DNA of 64,000 nt from Euglena gracilis (GCA_039621445.1 CP154955.1:18828691-18892690), one strand, 5' to 3'. Shown: positions 52,609 through 62,040, counted from the stretch's first letter. The notes: generated by a model from the sequence alone, not told the origin. A program made the numbers and translations.

Positions 52609-52944
52609 TTGCAAAAATGAATTCCGCCATTTTTGGAATCTTTGCACCAAATCTTAGACGAAAACGGGATGTCCCCAATTCCGCAAATCTGCCGGTCCTG
52701 GTTCATGCCAGACAACGCATATGTGCTGGCAGTGGTCTGGGTTTGTGCCGCCGGTCGCCTCAGTTTCTGGCAACCACTGTATATTTTTTTGTTCTCTGCA
52801 TAAATTCCATAAGGCATGCGGTAAACCCCCCCAAATGATGGCTCCCCGGGGTCCCCGAAGTCCCGGCCCAAGGGGGGTATTATTTTTTGGGTAATAGCAC
52901 CCAAAAATTTTCGAAATTTTTCGAGGTCCCGTGGGACCCAAAAG
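52609..52944. repeat. 336-bp direct repeat, left copy (flanks DIRS-A)
   Basis: Starts TTGCAAAAATGAATTCCGCC and ends GTCCCGTGGGACCCAAAAG; essentially identical to 56773-57108 with about three differences. Its right part is the left half of REP-N. The copy ends exactly where the truncated recombinase of DIRS-A begins. Confidence 0.9.
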
Positions 52945-53956
52945 TTCTTTTACCATCCAAAGACCATAACAAGTTATTTCTGTGTCCCACCATGTGGGCT
53001 GTCCTTTCCACATACTCTTTCAATAAATGCCAGGGGCTTATGAGGGGGGTGTGTGGTAAGCTCAAGACTTCCTCCCATCTTGGGAATTGCCACCCTTTCC
53101 TTTGCAATAAAATGAAAATTTTTTCTCCCACGAAACTGATTTTTCGCTGGGTTCTGGCTAGATCAACCCCCCGGTGGAGGGCCAAAAGCCTCCAACAAAG
53201 GATGAGTCTGCTTCTGAGCTCTTTCACAGAGAGTTCTGAGAGGGGCTTTGATTGTCTGCTGATGCTCTCTAGCAAATCCGTGGGGTCCCAAAAATGGGCA
53301 TACTTGCAGACATTGGAATTCCACTTCCTTTTCAATAGAGACAAAAGAGGGGAAAACCTCAATGACCCAAACCCTGGGAGTAATAATGCTGCTGCATATG
53401 CATTTCGTGCAGTATTGAGGCTGTGAACAGCCAAATCAAGGATGGCCTCAGCCATCTTGTGGACTGTGCAGTCCTGCAGGGGCACCCCTTTGTGCAACAA
53501 TTGGCTCACCAAGGCTCTGAAGGCTGAGTCATATCGTTTGACATTTCCCAGATTTTTTATGTAAGTGTCGATACTGGACATCGAAACTTCCTGGGATTGT
53601 AATATTTGCCTGACACAATCAAGCAGGCCAATTTCCACCTTGGGGGGGGCATCTCCTCCCCCCAGCAGTTGGTGAACAGACCCCATCGGGGGGGTACCAA
53701 CAAAACTTTGCTGCCTGGCTGACTGATTGACATTAATTGGCGCCACCATAATGTTGAAGCCCAGTGGGGTACGATCAACAGACAAATTAGGTCTGGGTTT
53801 AACATTAATCTCTGAACCCATTGGGGAATGATGCTCCAGGGGGGGTTTGCATAAACTGGGGGGAGGCCCCTCAAATCTGCCTTTGAATTTTTTGTTGCTG
53901 GGTGTGCAAAACATGTCCACCTCCTGGGGTGATTTCCTTTCTGAAAAACTGAACAA
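52945..53956 (-). pseudogene. DIRS-A tyrosine recombinase, C-terminally truncated
   Basis: Aligns with the intact recombinase of DIRS-B: KRYDSAFRALVSQLL, WDPTDLLESISRQ, RLLALHRGVDLARTQRKISF and LKEYVERTAHMVGH match in order. The first catalytic arginine region (HRGVDLAR) is present. The frame runs into the flanking repeat after LLWSLDGKRTF, so the H-x-x-R box, the Trp and the tyrosine nucleophile are missing. It overlaps the end of the upstream frame, as in DIRS-B. Confidence 0.85.
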
Positions 53957-56408
53957 TTTGGTGAAAGGTGTTTAGGTTTAGGGTATCCCCTGGGTCCTTT
54001 TGCTCCCTGGTCAGGGAGTCTGCCAATTGCTCCTTTGTGGGAACCCAAACCACCTGCAAATTGATTTGCTTTTCTTGGCAATGATACAGCAGGGGTTTTA
54101 AGATGGAATTTAGGTATGGCTTTTTGCCTCCCCATTTTGTTAAATAACTTACAGCCACCTGGCTGTCCACGTGGAGCACAATTGTTTGTTTTGGTTTGGC
54201 TAGTGCCTTTACTGTTTCCACTGCAGCTTGTAATTCTTTTTGATTTATGTGAAGGACATGCAGGTCCCTCCAAAAATCCTGCACCTTTTGGCCTGAAGCT
54301 TTGTCCAGCCCCCCCCACTGCCAGGTGCTGCTGTCCGAAAAGAGTTCCTGAGAGGCCTGGGACTGAAATGCCCTGCCCACACCTGGCTGTAAAAAGGCTT
54401 TTAACTCCACAATTTGATCTTTGACCCCCTGGGGAATGGTCAGGGTGTGGTCCCAACCCCACTTTGTGTGCAAATCCACCATTTTGCAAAGTTGATCTGT
54501 CAGAATTCTGAGAAATGGCATTGAAACTAAATAGCTTCTGACTTGTCCCACAATAGAACTGAGTTTTCTGCAGCTCATTTTCTGTGCTGTGAGCACTTTG
54601 CCTAGCTCCTTTCTTAAGGATTTTAGTTTTTCCTGAGGAATTTCCAATTGGCCTTTTTCAAATTGATCCATTGGCCCAAATGTTTTATTTCCTGTGTGGG
54701 TTCCAGACAGGATTTGGGGAGGTTTAATCTGAAACCTGCCAGTAAAAGGTCTGTTTTTACTTCTGCCAAATGTTGGGCTGCTGTCTTTTTGCTGGGGGCT
54801 AACAGCAAAATGTCGTCCAGGTAGATGAAAACTACCTTGCCTTCCTTTCTCCATTTTCTTTCCCAGACTCTCATAAGAGTCATAAATTTTTGTGGCAGGC
54901 TGCTTATACCAAAGCATGCAGCTTGAAATTGCCACGTTTCCCCCCCCCACCTGCATGCACACATGTTTTTCCAGACTGCTGTGCAGTCTTAAGTGGAAAT
55001 ATGCATCTTTCAGGTCTATTTTTCCACAGAACCAACCTTTTCTTAGACATGGGAAGATGTTTCCCATGTGTTCCAATCTGAATTTCTGGGGGGTGAAATG
55101 GAGATTTAACTGTCGACAATCTGAAATCAGTCTTTCCTTGGTCTTTTCCCCTTCCTTTTTGGAAATGATAAAATAAGGGACAAAATGTTTTGCCTCCTCT
55201 GGGGTGATTTGCCTGGTTGCCCCTGCACATTCGTATTCTCTCAGAATTTTCTGGGCAGTCCTTATTTCTTGGGGAGTTTTGAAGGGAACTTTTAAGGACA
55301 TCTGAGGGGGGAGGGGAAGATCTGCCCTGACCCCTTCCCTTATCAGGTTTAATACCTCTGTGCTGGCTCCTGCCTCGACCCAATGGGGAATGCTGGCCTG
55401 CAGGACCCTGTAGGGGGGCACCCCTGGGTGTAATGTGTCTGGGGATTCCAAAGGCCCCATCACTGGGGTCCTTCCCCCTGGCTGCCCCATCACTGTGGTC
55501 AGCTCTGGCTGCCCCATCACTGGGGTCACCTCTGGCCCTGCCATAGGGCTGCTCAAAGACAGGCTTTCCCCCTGTGTTTGAAAGATGGGGGAAGGTCTGT
55601 GTCTGCAGTGGGGAGGTACATGTAAGGCTGGGCTGATTATATTCTGGGGGGGGCTTGTCTGAGCCAATCTTGGGCCTCCCCCCCAAGGGCTGTGGTCTTG
55701 AATGCATTGGCCTCCCATGGCCACCTGATTTTGATTGAAATGGCCTCCATTGGCCTTGATATTTACCCCCTGGCCTCCATTGGCCTCTTGGATATAATGG
55801 CCTCCATTGGCCTTCCCCTGAAAGGGGGGCTGCTTGCTTGGATGGGCAGCTCCTGAGGGGTTTATGTTTGAGAGAGCTGTGGGGTAAGTTGGACATACCT
55901 TTCCCCAGTGGGATCTGTCCAGGTTTGGACACAGGCTGCCATAGCCTTGCACTTGGGCCCACTGCCCCCTTGGATGATGGCTGCCATAGCCATGATTCTG
56001 GGCCCCAGGCCCTGTCCAATGATGGCTGCCATAGCCTTGATTTTGATTTGAATCCTTTGGATTTCTGATATTTCTTGAGAGGCTGCCATAGCCTTTGCGT
56101 TTTCCCCTGGAAGGGGAGGAACTGAGAAAAAGGGGTGGAGTCTGTTGGACCTGTGATGGTAGTCCCCCTCTGTCTTCTCTTCCTGACCACAGTTGTCCAT
56201 GGTCCATGGCCATCATTTTGAGTGGGGGAGTCTGAAATCTTTGATGTGCTGGGGGGTGGGGGGGTTGCGATGGCCACGGACTGACGTGCTGCTGCCGCCT
56301 CATCAGCTTCTGCAGCTGCTGCTGTGTGTCCACCTTCCCCAACTTCAGCTGTTTTCTTGGAAGTTCGTTGAAGTTCCTCTTGGCAGTCTGAATTTCTTTG
56401 CAGCTCAT
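53557..56408 (-). pseudogene. DIRS-A RT-RNase H-methyltransferase-like polyprotein, frameshifted
   Basis: 56408-54950 gives a GYGS-repeat-rich N-terminal region and the RT start (FVPYFIISKKEGEK, DLKDAYFHL). At about 54960, in a C/G run, the frame shifts; 54950-54640 encodes QAACFGISSLPQKF and the catalytic VVFIYLDDILLL. Near 54640 it shifts back: 54640-53880 has the RNase H domain with SDSSTWQWGG, INQKELQAA and LHVDSQVAVSYL. A third shift near 53950 leads to VYANPPWSIIPQW of the methyltransferase-like domain, ending at 53557. The catalytic residues are kept, so inactivation may be recent, or the homopolymer shifts may be sequencing errors. Confidence 0.85.
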
Positions 56409-56535
56409 TCTTCATGGAAGTCCGGTTGTGACTTTGTCTTCGTAATTGAAATATTTCTGGGATAATTCCAGTTGAACTCGGAGAGTTGAATTCTTCCTCC
56501 TTGAAGTCGAAGGTCAGCAAAAAAGTTTGATCCAC
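55400..56535 (-). CDS. DIRS-A gag-like frame
   Basis: A frame opening at 56535 (MDQTFLLTFDFKEEEFNSPS) continues through a charged helix (NELQRNSDCQEELQRTSKKT), an Ala/Pro-rich linker and TTVVRKRRQRG, then RLWQP repeats. It stays open to 54904, overlapping the RT frame; only the first part is likely gag coding, and the end given is arbitrary. A tandem duplication of TTCTTCCTCCTTGA(A/G)GTCGA at 56490 and 56605 marks its leader. Confidence 0.5.
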
Positions 56536-56650
56536 CAGTGAATAATTCGCCGGTCTTCGGTGAATGTAATGCTTCTTTGTAAATATTTCCAGGTGAACTC
56601 GTTGCAGTAAATTCTTTCTCCTTGAGGTCGAAGGGCAGAATTAGGAATCA

Positions 56651-56771
56651 GCCAACTCCGGCAACAAAAAGCAGTAAGAAGCACCCCCCGCGCACGCACA
56701 AACACACCAGAACAGAACAGCCGGCAAGGAAAGCAGGACCTCACCATCTCGCAGTGCGGAGCCCGAATGGT
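56651..56771 (-). repeat. DIRS-A left inverted terminal repeat
   Basis: On the minus strand runs ACCATTCGGGCTCCGCA, GGTCCTGCTTTCCTTGCCGG, GGGGTGCTTCTTACTGCTTT and TTGCCGGAGTTGGC, block for block like 57185-57304. Confidence 0.8.
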
Positions 56772-56772
56772 C

Positions 56773-57108
56773 TTGCAAAAATGAATTCCGCCATTTTTGG
56801 AATCTTTGCACCAAATCTTAGACGAAAACGGGATGTCCCCAATTCCGCAAATCTGCCGGTCCTGGTTCATGCCAGACAACGCATATGTGCTGGCAGTGGT
56901 CTGGGTTGGTGCCGCCGGTCGCCTCAGTTTCTGGCAACCACTGTATATTTTTTTGTTCTCTGCATAAATTCCATAAGGCATGCGGTAAACCCCCCCAAAT
57001 GATGGCTCCTCGGGGTCCCCGAAGTCCCGGCCCAAGGGGGGTATTATTTTTTGGGTAATAGCACCCAAAATTTTTCGAAATTTTTCGAGGTCCCGTGGGA
57101 CCCAAAAG
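56773..57108. repeat. 336-bp direct repeat, right copy
   Basis: Same as 52609-52944. It begins one base after the 5' end of DIRS-A and continues beyond 57108 into the rest of REP-N, which the left copy lacks. Confidence 0.9.
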
Positions 57109-57184
57109 CACACCCAATGGGCCATTTTTTGGACTTTTTAGATAAATTGTTGCATTTTTGGGGGCCAGATGATCCGAATGCATG
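56985..57184. repeat. REP-N, left half, interrupted by DIRS-B
   Basis: Starts GGTAAACCCCCCCAAATGAT, passes GGTCCCGTGGGACCC and GGGGCCAGATGATCC, and stops at GAATGCATG where DIRS-B begins. Confidence 0.75.
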
Positions 57185-57207
57185 ACCATTCGGGCTTCGC
57201 ACCTTCA

Positions 57208-57304
57208 GGGGGTGAGATCCTGCTTTGTGGGCCGGCTGTTTTGTTGTTTGTGTTCTTTTTGGCGGGGGTGCTTCTTACTGCTTTTTGGTGCCGGAGTTGG
57301 CGGA
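57208..57304 (+). repeat. DIRS-B left inverted terminal repeat
   Basis: GGGGTGAGATCCTGCTTTGT through GGTGCCGGAGTTGGCG; the reverse complement is 61730-61826 with few differences. Confidence 0.88.
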
Positions 57305-57330
57305 TATTAACGTCCTTCGACAACATCAAA

Positions 57331-58420
57331 ATGGCAACGTACGCAGAAATCTTGACATCAGAGGATGAATCAGTTTTCAACAATTCGTGGAGCGAGCTCT
57401 TTTTCAACGGGGACAAGGTGGCGAAGCTATTGGCGGAGTCGTCCCCGGAATCCCTCGTCGCCGTCATCGCGGCCGGGCAGAACTGGCTGGGAGGCGGATG
57501 GCACACGACGAAGTGCGCAAAGAAGGTCCACGAGTTGACCCAGGTGGCGATGGTCTCCAGCCAAGTCGGAGACTACAGGAATTCGTTCTTGTACTCGGTG
57601 GCGTTGGCAGGAAGTGTGGAGGTACCACTGATAGACTTGGGGCAGACAGCAGCGGACGTGGCGTTCAAGTTGGCGGATCGTTGGCTGGAGAAGAGTTCGA
57701 AGAAAGACAAAGGGATGACGCCACGAGCGGAGCGGTCCGCGATGGAGGAGGACGGAGAAGACGAGGAGGACAACGACAACGACGACGCGGAAGAACGGCT
57801 CCCCTGGCAGGAGGAACTGACGCCCCTGGCGCCAGAGCTGGCAGCGTGCCTTCGGCACGTCGAAAAGGGAGTGAGACTTCCCTGGAAGATGGTCCTGGGG
57901 GAGCTGCCCAGGTATAACGGGATGAAAAGTCGTGCAGAGGATAACAATCACAACTCAGACGGCAAAGGGGCCTGGGATAAACAATTGAAGTCATGGCAAC
58001 AAAAGATGTTACACCTGGAAAGGATGGTGGCATGCTTGTATGGCAGTGTGGAGACAGATTATCAAATATTGGCACAACAATTGTTTTTTGCTGTAGCAGA
58101 GATGGAACAGACACTGCTGAAGGAGAGGAAGAGGTGCAGCATTCCAGGGGCAATCCCCAGCACCAACAACGGGCTGTTCTCCAAAGAAGACTTGGCTGTG
58201 GACAAAGCCCAATGGGCTCTGAATCAAGCAGGCTTGGCAACAGCCTTTTCAAGACATTCTATGTCTCATTTTCCCATCCCCACAGGAAATAAAGGATTTA
58301 AGTTCAAGTGGGGCAAAGGCAAAGGCTATGGCAGCCAAGGCAAGGCTGGGAGAGGAAAAGGCTATGGCAGCCTGTGGAAGAACCCAGGATGGCAGAAGGG
58401 GTATGGATACCCTACTGAAT
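57331..58420 (+). CDS. DIRS-B gag-like protein
   Basis: The ATG at 57331 is the first in frame inside the element; the frame upstream extends into flanking DNA, so an earlier start is excluded. The N-terminus reads MATYAEILTSEDESVFNNSW and is followed by a helical domain (SPESLVAVIAAGQNWLGGGW), an acidic stretch (EEDGEDEEDNDNDDAEE), another helical part and then a Gly/Lys region with GKGYGSQ, GKGYGSL and KGYGYP repeats from about 58310. The frame stays open to 60372, overlapping the polymerase in another frame for about 2 kb; the product end is therefore uncertain and 58420 is a conservative limit. Probably the nucleic-acid-binding structural protein. Confidence 0.7.
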
Positions 58421-60649
58421 CTTCCCACTCCCTACTCATGCCCACAGGAAAGGCAAGGGCAAAGCCTGAAGCATCAAAGCCTGAAGCATCAAAGTCCCCA
58501 AGAAGGGGTGAAGCCATCACAGCCAGACCATCAATGGAGTGGGGGAGAGACCCCCCAGCTGAGCTCCATGGAGGAGGTAATCCCCCTGCTGACCCCTGCT
58601 CTGAAGCCATCCCCAGTCTGGCAAGGGCTCATGGGGACAGGGGCCTGGCCCAGCACAAACTCCCCCCCTATGGAATGGGAGAGAGGAATCATTCAAAGCC
58701 TGGATTTCAGAGAAAGGGCATGGGAAAAGGTGCCTCTGTTTCAGAGGCTAAGAAAATGTCTGCCATGGTGGCAGGAAAATGCAAATCAGTGGGTAGTAGC
58801 ACTAATTCAAAAAGGTGTGCAGCCAGACCACCCCCTACCCCTGGGTCTGTCAAAAAGGCAGCAGCAAAAGTCAGTGCAGGAAATCAGCCTGGCCTCCAAA
58901 ATCTTGCAGGAGTACCAAGAAAGTGGGGCAACCAAAAAAGTACAAAATGCCCAAGACACTGCCCATCTGGTACCCTGGTTTGTGTTGTCCAAACCAGAAG
59001 GGGAGGGGGTCAAGCATCGACTTATCACAGATTGTCGAGATCTAAATCAATTTTGCTGTCCAGAGAAGTTCACTTTGGAAAACATGTCCACAATTTTCCC
59101 CACTCTGAAAAAGGGGGATTGGGCAGTCAAACTAGATTTGAAAGATGCATACTTTCATCTGGGTCTGGAAAACGATTTCAAAAAATTTGTCAGAATTCAA
59201 GTGGGATCAGACCTGTGGGAGTTTCAGGGGGCCTGTTTTGGCCTAAGCACCCTCCCAAAATTGTTCATGTCACTAATGAAAGTTCTGTTAAAACTGTGGA
59301 GGTCAAAGGGAATGCAGGTGTTCGTCTATTTGGACGACATCATTCTGTTTGGTTCAACAGAAAATTTGGTGAAAAAACATTTACTGCAAATGCTGGACAC
59401 ATTAGGGGAGGCTGGGTTCAAGGTCAGCCAGAAAAAGTCTGTGTTTACTCCCACACAAAGGCTGCAGCATTTGGGGTTCATCATAGACTTAGAAAAAGGT
59501 CAGCTGGAGGTGCCCCCACACAAATTAAAAACTATCAGAAAGGAACTGGGCAAGGTGGTGCTGGCCCAAAAACTAAGTTGCAGAAAAATAGCCAGCATTC
59601 TGGGGCAAGTCAGAAGTTACCTCCCTGCTCTGCCATTTTTAAGGCTGGTAACCCAGGAGCTTTTAAAGTTCAGCCAGATGCACCAAGAAAGGGGCTGGGA
59701 TTTTTGCATCGACATTCCAGAAAGGCTGAAAGGGGAAATCAAAGTGCTGAAGGCATACTTGCAGCCAGGCCTGGGCAGGCCTTTCCTGCAACAGGCAAAA
59801 AGGGTGCTCCATTCAGACTCCTCCACATGGGCATGGGGGGGAGTGGATTCATCCCAAAATCAAATCATCCAAGAATTTTGGAGGGAGAAAAATTTCTTAC
59901 ACATAAATGTGAAAGAACTGATGGCAGCTGTTCAGACAGTAAAAGCATTTGCCCAGCCAGGGGAGACAGTGCTGTTAAATGTAGACAATCAGGTAGCACT
60001 GAGTTACCTTACCAAATGGGGAGGCAGAAAAACACACCTCAATCAGATTTTGGAACCCCTGTTTCATTGGTGTTGGGAAAACCAAGTTCAGTTGCAGGTT
60101 CAGTGGGTTCCTTCAGCAGCAATGTTGGCAGACCCCCTCACAAGATGGGATCAAGACAGGGGGGATTATACCCTGTGCCCAAGCCTGTTCACCCAAATTT
60201 TGAGGTTCTTCAGAAAGGACATTACTCCAGACACAGACATGTTTGCATCTCCAGGAAATGCAAAATTCCAAAAATTTGTGGCCAGATGGCCACACCACCA
60301 GGCTTTTCTGGTGGATGCATTGAAATGCGACCTGAGCTCAGCCAAAGAGGTTTATGCCAACCCCCCATGTAAGGTAATTTTTCCATGGCTCATCAGACTG
60401 AGGCTGAACAAGCAGGTGAAATGTCTTTTGGTGACACCCATGTGGGTTTCGAGTCCATGGTGGCCCCTATTAATCAAAATGTCCAAACCAGGGACAGGAA
60501 TGTTGGTCTTACCCCCCAGGGAAGGCATGTTCAGCAACTGTTGGGGGCAATCAATGCCAAAGCCAAAATGGCCCCTGGCTTGCACAGTGGTATCAGGTTC
60601 CTTTTGGAACAGCAAAAAATGTCACATCAAGACATTGAAAATGTCCTGA
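58328..60649 (+). CDS. DIRS-B reverse transcriptase-RNase H-methyltransferase-like polyprotein
   Basis: 773 codons, uninterrupted. The RT domain has LVPWFVLSKPEGEG, LDLKDAYFHLGL and the catalytic YLDD at residues 334-337. RNase H follows with D497 (HSDSSTWAWGG), E530 (INVKELMAAV) and D553 (VDNQVALSYLTKWGG). The last 140 residues (DMFASPGNAKFQKF, VYANPPCKVIFPWL, TPMWVSSPWWPLL) are the methyltransferase-like domain typical of DIRS polyproteins; its NPPW is NPPC here, while DIRS-A keeps NPPW. It overlaps the gag frame at the start and the recombinase frame by 265 nt at the end. The start is chosen as the first ATG of the frame; gag-pol frameshifting is an alternative. Confidence 0.9.
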   Translation: MAAKARLGEEKAMAACGRTQDGRRGMDTLLNLPTPYSCPQERQGQSLKHQSLKHQSPQEGVKPSQPDHQWSGGETPQLSSMEEVIPLLTPALKPSPVWQGLMGTGAWPSTNSPPMEWERGIIQSLDFRERAWEKVPLFQRLRKCLPWWQENANQWVVALIQKGVQPDHPLPLGLSKRQQQKSVQEISLASKILQEYQESGATKKVQNAQDTAHLVPWFVLSKPEGEGVKHRLITDCRDLNQFCCPEKFTLENMSTIFPTLKKGDWAVKLDLKDAYFHLGLENDFKKFVRIQVGSDLWEFQGACFGLSTLPKLFMSLMKVLLKLWRSKGMQVFVYLDDIILFGSTENLVKKHLLQMLDTLGEAGFKVSQKKSVFTPTQRLQHLGFIIDLEKGQLEVPPHKLKTIRKELGKVVLAQKLSCRKIASILGQVRSYLPALPFLRLVTQELLKFSQMHQERGWDFCIDIPERLKGEIKVLKAYLQPGLGRPFLQQAKRVLHSDSSTWAWGGVDSSQNQIIQEFWREKNFLHINVKELMAAVQTVKAFAQPGETVLLNVDNQVALSYLTKWGGRKTHLNQILEPLFHWCWENQVQLQVQWVPSAAMLADPLTRWDQDRGDYTLCPSLFTQILRFFRKDITPDTDMFASPGNAKFQKFVARWPHHQAFLVDALKCDLSSAKEVYANPPCKVIFPWLIRLRLNKQVKCLLVTPMWVSSPWWPLLIKMSKPGTGMLVLPPREGMFSNCWGQSMPKPKWPLACTVVSGSFWNSKKCHIKTLKMS

Positions 60650-61758
60650 GGAGTTTGGGACCACTGAAACGTTATGACAGTGCATTCAGAAAACTGTTTG
60701 TAATTTTGCAACAGAAAGGATTGGAGCCCTTGCAAGTCTCCAAGATGGAGCTGGCCACTGCCCTGCTGGACCTTCACAAACTGTCACAAAGCGATGCTCG
60801 ATGTGCGTATGCCTCACTGCAATATTTACCTGGTTGGGAGTCCATCAGATTTCATCCTTTACTGACAAAAGTAAAAAAGGAATGGAATCGTTCAGTGCAG
60901 AGGTATGCTGTTTTTTGGGACCCCCTACCCATTTTGCAAAAGTTGCAGAGCCATACAAAAATTTCTGACATGTCCATCGTGGAATTGAGATGGAGAATCA
61001 TTTTGTCTTTCAGACTTTTGGCTCTGCACAGGGGGGTGGACCTGGCCAGAACCCAGAGGACCATTTCAGTGGTGGGGGAAAAATTTTTCATTTTGGTCAG
61101 GAGAAAGGGATGGCCTTCACCAAAGTGGGAGCAAGTGTTGAAGATTGATTCCATTCCATCTTTGAGTCCATATCATTTGATGAGAGAGTATGTGGAAAGA
61201 ACATCTTTCATCCCCCAGGGTGCCCCTCTGTTGTGGAGTTTGGATGGCAAAAAACCCTTGTCTTCCAACAGAATCAACTCTTTGACAAAGGAGTTGTTGG
61301 ACACTTTTGGCATTCCCATTTCCCACTGGAAAGCCCACAGCACCAGGGGGGCAGGAGTTTTGATGTACAAAAAGCTGGGATTGTCCAGTGAGGAGGTGTG
61401 TGAACTTGGGCAGTGGAAAAATGCCACAGCTTTTTCAGCCCATTACCTAAGATTGGGGGCGGTGGATTCGGCAAAGAAAAAATTTGAAAAAGGGGTCGTG
61501 CACACAGTCTCACCCCTTGAAGGTGCGAAGCCCGAATGGTCGAGTACTCCCGGGAAGAATGACCAGGGAGGAAGTGACCATGAGGGCGGAGCACAAGAGG
61601 GGGGTGAGCCCACCCAACCCACCCGAAAAAGAAAAGCATCCTCGGGGGGGGGGAGGAAACGCCCCTGCTCACAGGCCGGGGGGCCCCTGCGGTTCACCTT
61701 CGCCAAGTCGGTGTCGGAGAGCACATCATCGCCAACTCCGGCACCAAAGTCGCAGTAA
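60385..61758 (+). CDS. DIRS-B tyrosine recombinase
   Basis: 457 codons, intact. This is the integrase of DIRS elements, which inserts a circular double-stranded copy without target duplication. Visible catalytic positions: the Arg in ALHRGVDLAR (R216), H318 and R321 in AHSTRGAG, W344 in LGQWKNA and the nucleophile Y354 in FSAHYLRLGA. The N-terminal half is the SAM-like DNA-binding part (LKRYDSAFRKL...). The C-terminal tail (from about residue 378) is basic and Ser/Pro-rich and is encoded by the internal complementary region and right inverted repeat, so its sequence is constrained by the replication structure. The frame overlaps the polymerase by 265 nt. Confidence 0.92.
   Translation: MAHQTEAEQAGEMSFGDTHVGFESMVAPINQNVQTRDRNVGLTPQGRHVQQLLGAINAKAKMAPGLHSGIRFLLEQQKMSHQDIENVLRSLGPLKRYDSAFRKLFVILQQKGLEPLQVSKMELATALLDLHKLSQSDARCAYASLQYLPGWESIRFHPLLTKVKKEWNRSVQRYAVFWDPLPILQKLQSHTKISDMSIVELRWRIILSFRLLALHRGVDLARTQRTISVVGEKFFILVRRKGWPSPKWEQVLKIDSIPSLSPYHLMREYVERTSFIPQGAPLLWSLDGKKPLSSNRINSLTKELLDTFGIPISHWKAHSTRGAGVLMYKKLGLSSEEVCELGQWKNATAFSAHYLRLGAVDSAKKKFEKGVVHTVSPLEGAKPEWSSTPGKNDQGGSDHEGGAQEGGEPTQPTRKRKASSGGGRKRPCSQAGGPLRFTFAKSVSESTSSPTPAPKSQ
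61515..61603 (+). repeat. DIRS-B internal complementary region
   Basis: CCTTGAAGGTGCGAAGCCCG is the complement of the 5' end (57185-57207), and GAGTACTCCCGGGAAGAATG onward is the exact complement of the 3' end (61820-61883). The junction between the two lies at about 61541. Confidence 0.9.
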
Positions 61759-61883
61759 GAAGCACCCCCGCCAAAAAGAACACAAACAACAAAACAGCCG
61801 GCCCACAAAGCAGGATCTCACCCCCCTCTTGTGCTCCGCCCTCATGGTCACTTCCTCCCTGGTCATTCTTCCCGGGAGTACTC
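61730..61883 (+). repeat. DIRS-B right inverted terminal repeat and 3' end
   Basis: 61730-61826 mirrors 57208-57304; 61820-61883 is the outer end, complementary to the internal region. Ends at GGGAGTACTC before host sequence TTTTTCTCGCAATTTG. Confidence 0.88.
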
Positions 61884-62040
61884 TTTTTCTCGCAATTTGT
61901 TGCCAGAGATTGCAATTTTTGCCAACATTTTCAAGTCAAAAGTTTCTGGGTCGTCGGCCCGAAATTGGGGGGGATTAACACAACTCGGTCGCCGAAGTAA
62001 AACCCGAGGGGAGGGGTTTTTTGGGGGGGGTGGGTTTAGG
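61884..62040. repeat. REP-N, right half, after DIRS-B
   Basis: GCAATTTGTTGCCAGAGATT, GTCGTCGGCCCGAAATTGGG, CAACTCGGTCGCCGAAGT and GGGGGGTGGGTTTA, continuing the copy begun at 56985. Confidence 0.75.

Larger units (their letters stand above)
52945..56771 (-). mobile_element. DIRS-A: truncated DIRS-type retrotransposon
   Basis: A minus-strand element of the tyrosine-recombinase retrotransposon class. Its 5' end, ACCATTCGGGCTCCGCA on the minus strand at 56771, matches that of DIRS-B (ACCATTCGGGCTTCGCA at 57185). Gene order is gag-like, RT-RNase H-methyltransferase-like, tyrosine recombinase. The 3' part is lost at 52945: no recombinase C-terminus, internal complementary region or right inverted repeat. 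Frameshifts disable the polyprotein. Direct 336-bp repeats abut both ends. Confidence 0.88.
57185..61883 (+). mobile_element. DIRS-B: complete DIRS-type retrotransposon
   Basis: All hallmarks of the class are present in 4.7 kb: a left inverted repeat (to 57304), gag-like frame, RT-RNase H-methyltransferase-like frame, overlapping tyrosine-recombinase frame, right inverted repeat (61730-61826) and an internal complementary region at 61515-61603 that is the reverse complement of both outer ends joined (57185-57207 and 61820-61883). No target-site duplication is seen, as expected for recombinase integration. All long frames are open, so the copy may be mobile. It interrupts REP-N. Confidence 0.93.

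Noticed and set aside
53557-54489. 310-codon minus frame as a separate DIRS-A gene
   Set aside because: Its first half is the shadow of the RNase H frame; only the last part (from about 53950) is coding, as the methyltransferase-like domain after a frameshift.
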